Below, piece by piece: positions 15,108 to 23,945 of a DNA stretch of 64,000 bases. The DNA is from Clostridia bacterium. Lineage in GTDB: Bacteria; Bacillota; Clostridia; TANB77; CAG-508. Position 1 is the first letter of the stretch. Every line of letters begins with the position of its first letter. The stretch covers positions 27,704 through 91,703 of the forward strand of contig JAFWHH010000017.1 in assembly GCA_017512025.1 (NCBI GenBank), read 5' to 3'. The notes beneath the pieces were generated by a model. The model worked only from the letters and a program-made list of their open reading frames with translations, ran no database searches and was not told the DNA's origin. A program made the translations under genes and the position numbers.

Positions 15108-16940
15108 ATGCAAATAAATACAGAGTATTTTAGAGGAATTTTTGTTGATGATATGGGGAAGGCCATGAATGATTTATTAAAAATGGAAGATGCGTTTACA
15201 ACAAACATTCCTTATGATTTTAAATATAAAAACCTATTTGATCAGTTAGAAAGCACAAGAAAATCGGCAATACAAACACGAAAAGAGTTGTTTTTGTGCA
15301 TTGAATCAATGATATATGAATTAAATCAAATTGAGAAAAACGCGATTGAAATTGCAGATGAAAGCTTTACAACAAACATTAGTGCAACACCATATCATGA
15401 AAAAAGAGTCAATGAGGTTGATCAAATTGCAGAAGAAACACAAGAGATAACAGATGCAGGTGCACAAACCATAAAGGAAATAACTAAGGCAGATATCGAA
15501 AATCTAAATTCAAATTATAAAGCCGAAGCTCAAGGTTTTTTCTCTGCATGGGCGAGTGAAGAGCTGGCTCTACTTAGAAAAGCTGGAAAAAAGGTTAAAG
15601 GTGTAGCAAATACTGTTGGAGAAATTGGAGGCGAAATAAAGCAAAGTGTAAAACAGTATGGTAGAGAATTAGCTGATGTGTATGACGAACTAATGGATTT
15701 TAACTTTAAAGGAGCATTTAAAAACTTTGGAAAATTGGCTAAACATACCGGGGCAACTGTGACTAATACAGTGGTGTCTGGATTTGAGGGGGTTTGTAAA
15801 TTTGGAGAAGGGCTTATTGATTACAATAAAATGATATGGTCAGCTCGTTTGACACCAGTAACATTTATTTATGACAAGTTTATGGGAGATAATGTCACTG
15901 GAAGTTTATGGAGAGATACCATGAATAGTGTAGCCGATGATAATGTGGGAGATACAATTGATTCATTTTACCAAAGTGATGTTGGAAAAGCTATAGATAA
16001 AAATGCATATGCATATGGTAAATCGGATAGTGCAGCACAACAGGCTACAGTTGGAATAAGTGAATCGGCTCCAGCTCTAGTATTGACTATGGTTACTGGA
16101 GGAACATATGCGATTCCAATTGGCCTTATATCTGGAGCATCAAAAATGGGGAGATATGCTCAGCGTGATTGGCAAGAAGACAGAGCAAACTCCGTAGAAG
16201 GGATTGAATATTTATATAAAAAAGGAAAGATTAGTGAAGAATATTATAATGCTGTTAAAACGATACAAGGATATTCTAGTGAACAGTGGGAGAATATAAC
16301 AGCAGCACATAATTCTGGACTTATATCAGATGAAGATTTTGATGCACTTAATCAAATAAAGAATATGCCAAAAGAGTGGACAACAGCAGAAAATGCAGTA
16401 AGAACTATATCTGCAGCAGCTTTAACAGGAGCGATTGAGGCAGCAAGTTATATAATTGGATCAGAGATAGGAAAATGGAAAGGATTTGGGGCTAGCACAG
16501 TTGTTGACGAATCTGGAAATACTATTAGGATGATTGGATCGGCGAACAGATCAATAAGAGCTTTAAGCTCGGTTGTAAAGCTCTTTGATTATGCTTCAAT
16601 TGCTAAAATTAATGCACTTACAAATGCAATGTCGGATATAATATCAGATAAAGACGCAGATATTGTTAGAATAGTTGAAGACAAGGCAGCAGAAGGGGAT
16701 GTATTGGCCCTTTACGCAATAAGTTTAGGTCTTCCCGGAGAAGCACTTTTTGTACTTAAGGATGTTCAGTTACGACCTGGGGAATATATACAAGAATCAG
16801 GAACAAAGAACACAAGTAAGAACGGATTAACTGAAGTTGTCAAGCCAGATGAGGTAATAATACCGGAAGGGTATGATAGCAATGGCCTTCGGAAGTGCAC
16901 CAAACTCAGAATTAATAGACGTGGAATATATAACCCTTGA
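15108..16940 (+). CDS. Polymorphic-toxin-like protein, N-terminal and central part (0 frame)
   Basis: Residues 1-120 form helical coiled-coil segments like the secretion-targeting N-domains of LXG-type toxins, although no strict LXG motif is present. A central region follows with hydrophobic stretches (about 315-345, SAPALVLTMVTGGTYAIPIG, and about 425-445), typical of pretoxin and translocation regions. The frame stays open to 16940, but after GYDSNGL at about 16890 it becomes a basic tail unlike the rest. The zero-frame codon there is CGG; a +1 slip (CTT-C-GGA) joins it smoothly to the metallopeptidase frame that starts around 16873. The intact product would be about 1,090 residues. AGGAG precedes the ATG. 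Confidence 0.7.
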   Translation: MQINTEYFRGIFVDDMGKAMNDLLKMEDAFTTNIPYDFKYKNLFDQLESTRKSAIQTRKELFLCIESMIYELNQIEKNAIEIADESFTTNISATPYHEKRVNEVDQIAEETQEITDAGAQTIKEITKADIENLNSNYKAEAQGFFSAWASEELALLRKAGKKVKGVANTVGEIGGEIKQSVKQYGRELADVYDELMDFNFKGAFKNFGKLAKHTGATVTNTVVSGFEGVCKFGEGLIDYNKMIWSARLTPVTFIYDKFMGDNVTGSLWRDTMNSVADDNVGDTIDSFYQSDVGKAIDKNAYAYGKSDSAAQQATVGISESAPALVLTMVTGGTYAIPIGLISGASKMGRYAQRDWQEDRANSVEGIEYLYKKGKISEEYYNAVKTIQGYSSEQWENITAAHNSGLISDEDFDALNQIKNMPKEWTTAENAVRTISAAALTGAIEAASYIIGSEIGKWKGFGASTVVDESGNTIRMIGSANRSIRALSSVVKLFDYASIAKINALTNAMSDIISDKDADIVRIVEDKAAEGDVLALYAISLGLPGEALFVLKDVQLRPGEYIQESGTKNTSKNGLTEVVKPDEVIIPEGYDSNGLRKCTKLRINRRGIYNP

Positions 16941-18405
16941 AAATGGAGAAACTATTAAATTAATTCATGACGGCCAGACTGGTGGATATCAGATAGCAAC
17001 AACTGGATCTGGAACAGGATATTCACTTATTGCTTTAGACGATACAGGACATGCAATTTCCTTAATAGATGAAACAGGATATCCAGTGGCTGTGATTGAT
17101 AACTCAGGCACAACTTCAATTATTGAAACTATTAGTAAACCAGAGCTAACAGCAGCTCTTAAAAGCATGGATAAAACGATTTTCTCGGTGGTAGACTTTT
17201 TCGCTCCATTAATAGGAGCAGAACAAGCAAAATATGGAATATCAGTTATCGCGAATGGATATACAAAATTAAATAGTAATTTTTGTCATATTCCAGATAA
17301 TGTATTTCAAGATTATATTGGACCTATCATAGAATCAGGGAAATTAGATGACATATATAAAATTATAGGCGAATATGAGTATCTTGACAAAATTGGAATA
17401 ACTTTTTTGGACAAGGACAATAAAATCTGCAGAGAATTAATTATGGATGAGATTGATAGCATTATTTCAACGGATGAATTCGATTCAATTTTGGAACAAT
17501 TACAGGAGAAGTTTGGTATAAGTGAAGATGCAGCAGGTGTATGTGTAGTTGAGTATTTAAATTCAAGAGGAATTGGAAAGACGGCAGGTACAGCTGTAGT
17601 TGACGCAAATTCGGAGCTATTTAATACAGATTATGCAAGAAAAATTACAATACAAAGAATTGATGACGGTTTCATAAGTGTTGATGAAGATTTAGCAGTT
17701 GTAGCTAAAATATATGATAGAATAGCTGATTCAATAAAAAAGATGCAAAAATTTACGGATGGATGTGTGGATGGCAATACTATAGAAAAAGCTTTTGATC
17801 AGATTAGAATATGTGTAACAGAAGAAATAGCAAAGAAGCTTTATTGTGGAGAATGGAGCAATGGCACTGCAGGATGGAATAATACATATGAAGATGGATC
17901 GCATATCATATACATAAATTACGAGGCAGTTAAAGAATCAAAACTTGATTTTGATCTTGAGTGTACAGCTGCTCATGAAGCAAATCATTCACTAGGATCA
18001 GTAAAAGAAGTATATGGTTTAGCTTTTAATGAAGGAACGACAGAATATTTGGCAGAAAAATCATTAGGGCTAGATCATGAAAGAATGTACGGATATGGAT
18101 GCCTTCCAAGTATGTGTAGTAAACTAGATGATGCACTTAAAATTGCTGGATATGAAAATTTGTATAAGAAAGCATATTATACTGAAGATATAGAAGTCAA
18201 AAAAGAGTTTGGAAAGACCGTAGATACAATATATGGAGAAGAAGAATTTTTTAATCATTTAGTAAATGATATGGAAGAATACCTTGAATTTTGGAAAAAT
18301 GGAAATGGAGGCACATATGAATGTAGTTTAGTTATTCGCAGAATATATGCTAAATTATCAATGTTAAAGCTAAAAAGTATGAAATATGCAAAAACAGGAG
18401 AATAA
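16873..18405 (+). CDS. Toxin-like protein, C-terminal part with zinc metallopeptidase domain (+1 frame)
   Basis: This frame carries a beta-rich spacer with repeats (YSLIALDDTGHAISLIDETG) and a C-terminal zinc metallopeptidase: AAHEANHSLG gives the HExxH motif (His368, Glu369, His372 counted from 16873) and NEGTTEYLAE supplies the third ligand Glu387, the gluzincin arrangement. As the C-terminal module of a secreted polymorphic protein, it is the likely effector; the target is unknown. It overlaps the preceding frame by 68 bases. GGAAGGG lies close upstream of ATGs at 16873 and 16882, so separate initiation is possible, but continuation from the upstream frame by +1 shift at CGG (16892-16894 region) fits better. 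Confidence 0.72.
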   Translation: MIAMAFGSAPNSELIDVEYITLENGETIKLIHDGQTGGYQIATTGSGTGYSLIALDDTGHAISLIDETGYPVAVIDNSGTTSIIETISKPELTAALKSMDKTIFSVVDFFAPLIGAEQAKYGISVIANGYTKLNSNFCHIPDNVFQDYIGPIIESGKLDDIYKIIGEYEYLDKIGITFLDKDNKICRELIMDEIDSIISTDEFDSILEQLQEKFGISEDAAGVCVVEYLNSRGIGKTAGTAVVDANSELFNTDYARKITIQRIDDGFISVDEDLAVVAKIYDRIADSIKKMQKFTDGCVDGNTIEKAFDQIRICVTEEIAKKLYCGEWSNGTAGWNNTYEDGSHIIYINYEAVKESKLDFDLECTAAHEANHSLGSVKEVYGLAFNEGTTEYLAEKSLGLDHERMYGYGCLPSMCSKLDDALKIAGYENLYKKAYYTEDIEVKKEFGKTVDTIYGEEEFFNHLVNDMEEYLEFWKNGNGGTYECSLVIRRIYAKLSMLKLKSMKYAKTGE

Positions 18406-18409
18406 TGTT

Positions 18410-18925
18410 ATGGATGGAAAAGAAAGAATTAAAGAATTGATGGCTAACTTTAAGAAAAGTGTTGCTGATTATGAAGATAGCGAAGAACTATTAGAAGCAT
18501 TCAAAAATGAAATTAATAGTAGTTACAAAGGATATAAAGAGAGTCAAAAGAGTGATAGTAACCTTACTGATGATGTCATATATGAGGCAATATGTATGCA
18601 ATATGAAGATTATATAAACTTCAACATAGATGGCAAGAGAAATGCTTTATTATTAGATAAGGCTTTGGAAGAAATATCAAAAATAAGTGGACAATATTAT
18701 AGAATAGCTGAAAAAATTGCTAAAGGAGGCACTTTTGATCAAAAGGTAGATGCACAAAAAGTTGCTGAAGAATTAGACGGACTGTTAAAAAAAGTTCGTC
18801 CATTTAATGAATCATTAGCAAAAAAGCTGATATCGGAGACTCTTGTTGATATCACATATATCAATGATCCTAACAAAAGTGTGTGTAGTTTTAGAATAAG
18901 TCATATTACCGAAGGCAGGGAATAA
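18410..18925 (+). CDS. Hypothetical helical protein, candidate immunity protein
   Basis: The 171-residue protein is acidic, mostly helical and lacks a signal peptide. Its first half is a long charged helix pair (KERIKELMANFKKSVADYED). It starts 4 bases after the toxin-like stop, with AGGAG at 18396-18400 inside the previous gene, so the two are translationally coupled. Immunity genes normally lie at this place. I recognise no family; the role is inferred from position only. Confidence 0.55.
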   Translation: MDGKERIKELMANFKKSVADYEDSEELLEAFKNEINSSYKGYKESQKSDSNLTDDVIYEAICMQYEDYINFNIDGKRNALLLDKALEEISKISGQYYRIAEKIAKGGTFDQKVDAQKVAEELDGLLKKVRPFNESLAKKLISETLVDITYINDPNKSVCSFRISHITEGRE

Positions 18926-18959
18926 GTGGTTGAAATCATGTTCAAATTTTATTTTATCC

Positions 18960-18988
18960 TTGTTTATAAAAAAAAACTGTGATACGAT
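18960..18988 (+). promoter_or_regulatory. Possible promoter of the type III RM genes
   Basis: TTGTTT at 18960-18965, 17-base spacer, TACGAT at 18983-18988, 38 bases before the mod start. Both boxes deviate from consensus. Confidence 0.45.
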
Positions 18989-19026
18989 GTCACACATAAG
19001 ATGTTGAAATTATACCGGAGGAAAAA

Positions 19027-20742
19027 ATGAGTACAAACTTATCAAGCGAGAAACGAGAGATTATATTAAATAACATAAAAATAATGAGAGAAAAACTTCA
19101 GGATGAACCAGATTTAGTTAAGTCATTAAATGAAATTGAGCGTGAGCTTAAGAGAAAAAAATATGGTTTAGTATGGGAAAGTCATGAAGAGAAAATTGAC
19201 CAAGAAATAAAAGATAAAATACCTGTGTTTATTGAAGATAAAAGCCTTGAAATAAAGTTAAACAGCGATAAATCAACTAACTTTATTTTAGAAGGAGATA
19301 ATCTACATAGCTTATACCTTCTTGATAAAACACACAGAAATAAAATAGATTTAATTATTATAGATCCGCCATATAATCGTGGATTAAATGATTTCTTGTA
19401 CGATGACAATTACATAGATAGAGGGGATTCGTTTAGACATAGTAAATGGATTTCTTTTATGGAAAAGAGATTAAGTATTGCTAAAAAGTTATTAAAGAAT
19501 AATGGTGTTATTTTTATAAACATCGATGATAATGAATTAGCAGGACTTAAGCTATTATGCGATGATATATTTGGCGAAGAAAACTTTGTTGCTTGTTTTC
19601 CATGGCATAATAGAACATCAGTACAAAACGATACAGATATTAGTATAAATCATGAGTACATTTTAGCGTACGCTAAAAAGAGAAGAATGTCTAATAGAAG
19701 ACTAAAGGCAAGCAATGAAGATATTTGGTATAAAACAGATGATTTTGTAATACAGCCAAAGGAAACAGATTCAAGCAAGTATTCTAATCCAGATAATGAC
19801 CCAAGAGGAATATGGAAAGCAGATCCGTTTGATGCACCAAATATAAGACCAAATTTAACATATGAGATTGTTAATCCAGTAACAGGTGTTACATATTTCC
19901 CACCAAAGGGGAGATGCTGGAGAATGGAACAAGAGAAGTTCCAGAAATTATTTGAGGATAAGCGAATTGTGTTCGGAAAAAATGGTCGTTCAAGACCACA
20001 GCTAAAAGTATTTTACAATGAAGTTAAGATGAAAGGTGAAATACGTAATAGCTGGTTTGATAGTGATGTATATGATACATCTACAAGTGGTAAGAAAGAG
20101 CTTTTGTCAATATTACCAGATAAGAAAATATTTAATACTCCAAAGCCTGTTTCTTTATACAGAGAAATAATTAAGATGGCAATTTCTCCAAAGGTTAAGA
20201 ATCCAATTATTCTTGACTTTTTTGCAGGTTCTGGAACTGTTGGTCAAGCAGTATTAGAGGAGTTTCAAGGAAAAGATGCAAGCTTTATTCTATGTAATAG
20301 CAATGAAAGTAACATCTGTAAGGAAATCACTTATGAGAGAATTAAGAGAATAATTAAAGGGTATGACAATAACAGAGGTATAGCTGTTAAAGGAATTGAA
20401 AGTAACTTGAAGTTCTACAATGTTGATTATATTGATAAATCAAAATCTGATGAATCATACTTCGTTGAAAATGAACTACAAAAGTATTTAAGAGAGCTTA
20501 TCCAATTAGATAACATGGAGAGCGTCGAGGATGGACATATAGAGCTTTTACTAAGTGATGATGACATAGATTACTTATTCAAGGATAAAACTCGTTTAAA
20601 TGGATGTAGAAAAGCATACATAAGCACAAATGCTCTAATCACAGAAGAACAAATTGATGAATTTGAAAAGAGAAACATAAATGTACAGTATATACCAGAG
20701 CTATACTACGAAAAAGAGCTTAATGATCTTGAACAATGGTAA
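19027..20742 (+). CDS. mod: Type III DNA methyltransferase subunit Mod (N6-adenine)
   Basis: Mod recognises a short asymmetric sequence and methylates adenine in one strand. The 571-residue protein shows the catalytic motif IV DPPYN at residues 113-117 and, much later, the SAM-binding motif I DFFAGSGTVG at about 398-407. This order (IV before I) defines beta-class methyltransferases such as type III Mod. The region between, about 200 residues, is the target recognition domain. A GGAGG site precedes the ATG. res follows after 25 bases. I see no long repeat tract for phase variation. Confidence 0.92.
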   Translation: MSTNLSSEKREIILNNIKIMREKLQDEPDLVKSLNEIERELKRKKYGLVWESHEEKIDQEIKDKIPVFIEDKSLEIKLNSDKSTNFILEGDNLHSLYLLDKTHRNKIDLIIIDPPYNRGLNDFLYDDNYIDRGDSFRHSKWISFMEKRLSIAKKLLKNNGVIFINIDDNELAGLKLLCDDIFGEENFVACFPWHNRTSVQNDTDISINHEYILAYAKKRRMSNRRLKASNEDIWYKTDDFVIQPKETDSSKYSNPDNDPRGIWKADPFDAPNIRPNLTYEIVNPVTGVTYFPPKGRCWRMEQEKFQKLFEDKRIVFGKNGRSRPQLKVFYNEVKMKGEIRNSWFDSDVYDTSTSGKKELLSILPDKKIFNTPKPVSLYREIIKMAISPKVKNPIILDFFAGSGTVGQAVLEEFQGKDASFILCNSNESNICKEITYERIKRIIKGYDNNRGIAVKGIESNLKFYNVDYIDKSKSDESYFVENELQKYLRELIQLDNMESVEDGHIELLLSDDDIDYLFKDKTRLNGCRKAYISTNALITEEQIDEFEKRNINVQYIPELYYEKELNDLEQW

Positions 20743-20767
20743 TGGACTAAAGAGGAGGTTGAACTAA

Positions 20768-22963
20768 ATGATGAATATTAAACTAAAAGATTTTCAAGAG
20801 CATTGTGTAGAAGAGCTACTTGAACAAACAGCATTTGGAGAGAAAGAAGAAATACTAATACAAGCTCCAACAGGAAGTGGAAAAACAGTTATACTTCTTG
20901 AATATATAGATAGATTCTTAATGGAACATGATGATTATGTATTTATATGGCTTACACCGGGTTCTGGTGAGCTTGAAGAGCAAAGTATGAAGAAGATGAA
21001 TGAGCTTCTTCCAGGATTAAATACCAAAACTCTCGAGGATGTGCTAAACACTGGATTTGAAAAACAAGATACAGCTTTCATAAACTGGGAGAATGTAACT
21101 AAAAAAGGTAATACAGCTCTTAAAGAGCTAGAGAAAAGTAATCTTTACGATAGAGTTGAGCAAGCAAGAGATGATGGATTAAAGTTTATTGTAATCATTG
21201 ATGAGGAGCATAGAAACAAGACAGAAAAGGCAGAAGGAATAACTCATCTATTTAGCTCTGAACACATAGTAAGGGTATCTGCTACAACAAAGAGAAATGA
21301 TGAAGCATACAACATAAAGATAAGTGAGATGGAAGTAATTAATTCTGGATTAATAACAAAATCTCTATACATCAATCAAGGAATTGAAGATAATATAGTA
21401 TTAAACAATGAAATAGAGTATCTGTTAAAACTTGCTATAAACAAGAGACGTGAGATTAGAAAATGTTGTACAGAAAATGGAATAAACTACAATCCATTAG
21501 TTATAATTCAATTACCTAGCATGAGTGAAGAGCTAATTGAGCAAATTGAAGGATATCTAAAGGATGAAGGATTCACATACGACAATGGCTTACTTGCTAT
21601 TTGGCTTGCTGATAGAAAAGAGAATATTGATAATATTAGTGATAATGAAGCTGAACAATGCTTCCTAATCATGAAACAAGCTATATCTACTGGTTGGGAT
21701 TGCCCAAGAGCAAAAGTTCTTGTAAAGATAAGAGAGAACATGCACGAAGACTTTGAAATTCAAACACTTGGAAGAATCAGAAGAATGCCAGAAGCTAAAC
21801 ACTATGGAAATGAATTACTTGATAACTGTTATCTTTATACATTCGATGATCAATATACAGAGAGCGTTAAACAAGAGCTTGGTAGAAATGCAGCAAACGT
21901 AAAAGCCTTATTTGTAAGAGATGAATATAGAAAATTCAAGCTAACAAAAGAAGTAAAGAATACTGATGCAGATAACTTTGCACCAAGAGAAGCTTTTTAT
22001 GCAATGTACGAATACTTTAATAGCCAATACAACCTAACAAAGCCTGAAGAAAATAAGGAAAAACTAGAGAAAGCTGGATACAACTTTAACCAAAACATAA
22101 CTAACGAAATTGTACAAGGTAATGCTGTTGAAATTAACAAGAAGACAATCATTAAAACAGAAAAGATAAGTATTCAAAGTACAGTTGATACATACAAAAA
22201 TGGTCTAGATTTAAGACACTCAATAAATGTTATTGCATCAAGAATTGGAATGATATATCAATACTTATCACCAATATTGCAAAGACTATTCCTTGCAAAT
22301 ATTGAGTTCCCTGAAAAGATACTAAAACTAAATAAAAAAGAGTTTTATGCATTTATAATTAACAACGAAAGAAAGCTTGAATACGACATATTAGATGCTG
22401 TTATTCAAAAAAGAGAGCAAAGAGTTAAACTTCAAAAAGAGTACAAGAAAACAGAAGATTTCTATTTCCCAGAAAGAATTACTGTTAAGTATGACAAGAA
22501 AGATAACTCGGTTTCCGAAATGTGCAAGAATGTATACTATGGATATCCTTCAACAACATTAAAATCAACATGTGAAGAGAAGTTTGAAAAATATTGTGAG
22601 AAATCAGAAAGAGTAAAATTCTGGTACAAAAATGGAGAATCATCTGATGATTATTTCTCAATTGTATATCTAGATAAAATGAACAAAGCATGGACATTCT
22701 ATCCAGATTATATTGTTGGAGATAATGAAGGTAATATATGGATAATCGAAACAAAAGGTGGAGAGGATTCATATGGCCATTCTAAGAACATTGATATTAA
22801 GGTTGAGAATAAATTCCAAGCATTGAAAGTATATGCAGAAAAATATAATCTAAAATGGGGATTCATAAGAGACATTGATGATGTGATATTTATGTCAAAT
22901 GGAAATGAATATGTGGAGGATATGAAAGATAATAGTTGGACTAATGTAAAATTCTATCTATAA
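20768..22963 (+). CDS. res: Type III restriction enzyme subunit Res
   Basis: Res is the ATP-dependent DNA sliding and cleavage subunit. Visible in its 731 residues are helicase motif I PTGSGKT (34-40), motif II DEEH (about 146-149), motif III VSATT, motif VI-like TLGRIRRMPEA, and a C-terminal PD-(D/E)xK nuclease: YPDYIVGDNEGNIWIIETKGG (about residues 643-664, with Asp, Glu and Lys in place). It is shorter than the ~900-residue P1 and P15 enzymes but complete in motifs. The start at 20768 follows GAGGAGG. No terminator is evident after it. Confidence 0.92.
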   Translation: MMNIKLKDFQEHCVEELLEQTAFGEKEEILIQAPTGSGKTVILLEYIDRFLMEHDDYVFIWLTPGSGELEEQSMKKMNELLPGLNTKTLEDVLNTGFEKQDTAFINWENVTKKGNTALKELEKSNLYDRVEQARDDGLKFIVIIDEEHRNKTEKAEGITHLFSSEHIVRVSATTKRNDEAYNIKISEMEVINSGLITKSLYINQGIEDNIVLNNEIEYLLKLAINKRREIRKCCTENGINYNPLVIIQLPSMSEELIEQIEGYLKDEGFTYDNGLLAIWLADRKENIDNISDNEAEQCFLIMKQAISTGWDCPRAKVLVKIRENMHEDFEIQTLGRIRRMPEAKHYGNELLDNCYLYTFDDQYTESVKQELGRNAANVKALFVRDEYRKFKLTKEVKNTDADNFAPREAFYAMYEYFNSQYNLTKPEENKEKLEKAGYNFNQNITNEIVQGNAVEINKKTIIKTEKISIQSTVDTYKNGLDLRHSINVIASRIGMIYQYLSPILQRLFLANIEFPEKILKLNKKEFYAFIINNERKLEYDILDAVIQKREQRVKLQKEYKKTEDFYFPERITVKYDKKDNSVSEMCKNVYYGYPSTTLKSTCEEKFEKYCEKSERVKFWYKNGESSDDYFSIVYLDKMNKAWTFYPDYIVGDNEGNIWIIETKGGEDSYGHSKNIDIKVENKFQALKVYAEKYNLKWGFIRDIDDVIFMSNGNEYVEDMKDNSWTNVKFYL

Positions 22964-23028
22964 TACTTCAAAAAAGCCGTAAAGGACACAGAAAATTCAC
23001 ATTTTTTCAAAAATAAACGAAAGATGTA

Positions 23029-23058
23029 TTGACAAGAGGAAAGTATCTAATATATAAT
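23029..23058 (+). promoter_or_regulatory. Promoter of rpsU
   Basis: TTGACA at 23029-23034, 18-base spacer, TATAAT at 23053-23058. A leader of about 60 bases follows, with inverted GTACAT / ATGTAC copies around 23066-23082. Confidence 0.8.
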
Positions 23059-23126
23059 GTTAACCGTACATAAGAAATGTACATCCCAAGCAAGACTAAT
23101 TGCAATGCCGGAAGGAGGGGAATGTT

Positions 23127-23297
23127 ATGTCAGAGATCAAAGTCAAAAATGGAGACGTTGAAGCAGCATTAAAAAGTTTTAAAAGACAATGCGCTAGAAA
23201 CGGTGTTCTACAAGAAGTGCGTAAAAGAGAACACTACGAAAAGCCTAGTGTAAGAAGAAAGAAAAAATCAGAGGCTGCAAGAAAGAGAAAATTCTAA
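23127..23297 (+). CDS. rpsU: 30S ribosomal protein S21
   Basis: bS21 binds the 3' region of 16S rRNA near the anti-Shine-Dalgarno and helps initiation. The 56-residue sequence is typical: [20 protein letters not shown] followed by the basic tail [16 protein letters not shown]. The ATG at 23127 follows a very strong site, GGAAGGAGGGG at 23110-23120. The next gene is yqeY, the usual Firmicutes arrangement. Confidence 0.97.
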   Translation: MSEIKVKNGDVEAALKSFKRQCARNGVLQEVRKREHYEKPSVRRKKKSEAARKRKF

Positions 23298-23316
23298 TTT
23301 AATTAAAGATTTATAT

Positions 23317-23348
23317 AAAGGGGTTAACAGGTATGTTGACCCTTTTTG
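23317..23348 (+). terminator. Terminator of rpsU
   Basis: AAAGGGGTTAACA pairs with TGTTGACCCTTT (G-U allowed) and ends in a T run. Confidence 0.8.
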
Positions 23349-23435
23349 TAATATTTTGGAGGGATAATTCGGTACTGATCTCCAAATCAGCTGATTTCTA
23401 GTAACATAAAAATATAAGAAGAGGGGTTTGATAAT

Positions 23436-23876
23436 ATGTTAAAAGAAAAATTGTTAGAAGATTTAAAACAATCAATGAAAGACAAAAATATTAACAGAAA
23501 GAATGTTGTTCAAATGGTTAGAGCAGCAATTCTTCAAAAAGAAAAAGATAATAACATAGAACTTGATGATAATCAAATTATGGAAATAATTGCTAAAGAG
23601 CATAAAAAAAGAGAAGAGTCAATCGAAGATTACAAGAAAGCAGATAGACAAGATTTAGTTGATCAAATTGAGGAAGAAATTAGTGTTCTTTCTGAGTACT
23701 TACCAAAGAAAATGGAAAGAAGTGAATTAGAGGAAATTATCAAACAAATAATTGCTGATTTAAATGCAACATCAATGAAAGATATGGGGGCTGTAATGAA
23801 GGAAGCAAAAGCTAGATGTGGCTTATCTGCAGACGGCCGAGACATCAACCAAATTGTTAAAGAATTGTTGACTTAA
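23436..23876 (+). CDS. yqeY: GatB/YqeY-domain protein
   Basis: This 146-residue helical protein has the YqeY domain that also forms the tail of GatB, the tRNA-dependent amidotransferase subunit. Recognisable parts are NVVQMVRAAILQKEKDNNIE, the REESIEDYKKADRQDLVDQ helix and DMGAVMKEAKARCG near the C-terminus. A role in tRNA-dependent processes is suspected. Start follows AAGAGGGG. Its last codons overlap the -35 box of the pilin promoter. Confidence 0.92.
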   Translation: MLKEKLLEDLKQSMKDKNINRKNVVQMVRAAILQKEKDNNIELDDNQIMEIIAKEHKKREESIEDYKKADRQDLVDQIEEEISVLSEYLPKKMERSELEEIIKQIIADLNATSMKDMGAVMKEAKARCGLSADGRDINQIVKELLT

Positions 23877-23896
23877 AATAATAAATGTAGTACAAT
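23868..23896 (+). promoter_or_regulatory. Promoter of the T4SS operon
   Basis: TTGACT at 23868-23873 (inside the end of yqeY), 17-base spacer, TACAAT at 23891-23896, 49 bases before the GTG of the first pilin gene. It is the only clear promoter for the following cluster. Confidence 0.75.
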
Positions 23897-23945
23897 TATA
23901 GTAGCATCTAGAATAGTCGAAAAATGTAGAAAGGGAGGGATTGAC

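Noticed and set aside
23910..23930. Spo0A box before the pilin operon (AGTCGAA)
   Set aside because: The first bases do not fit TGNCGAA; probably chance.
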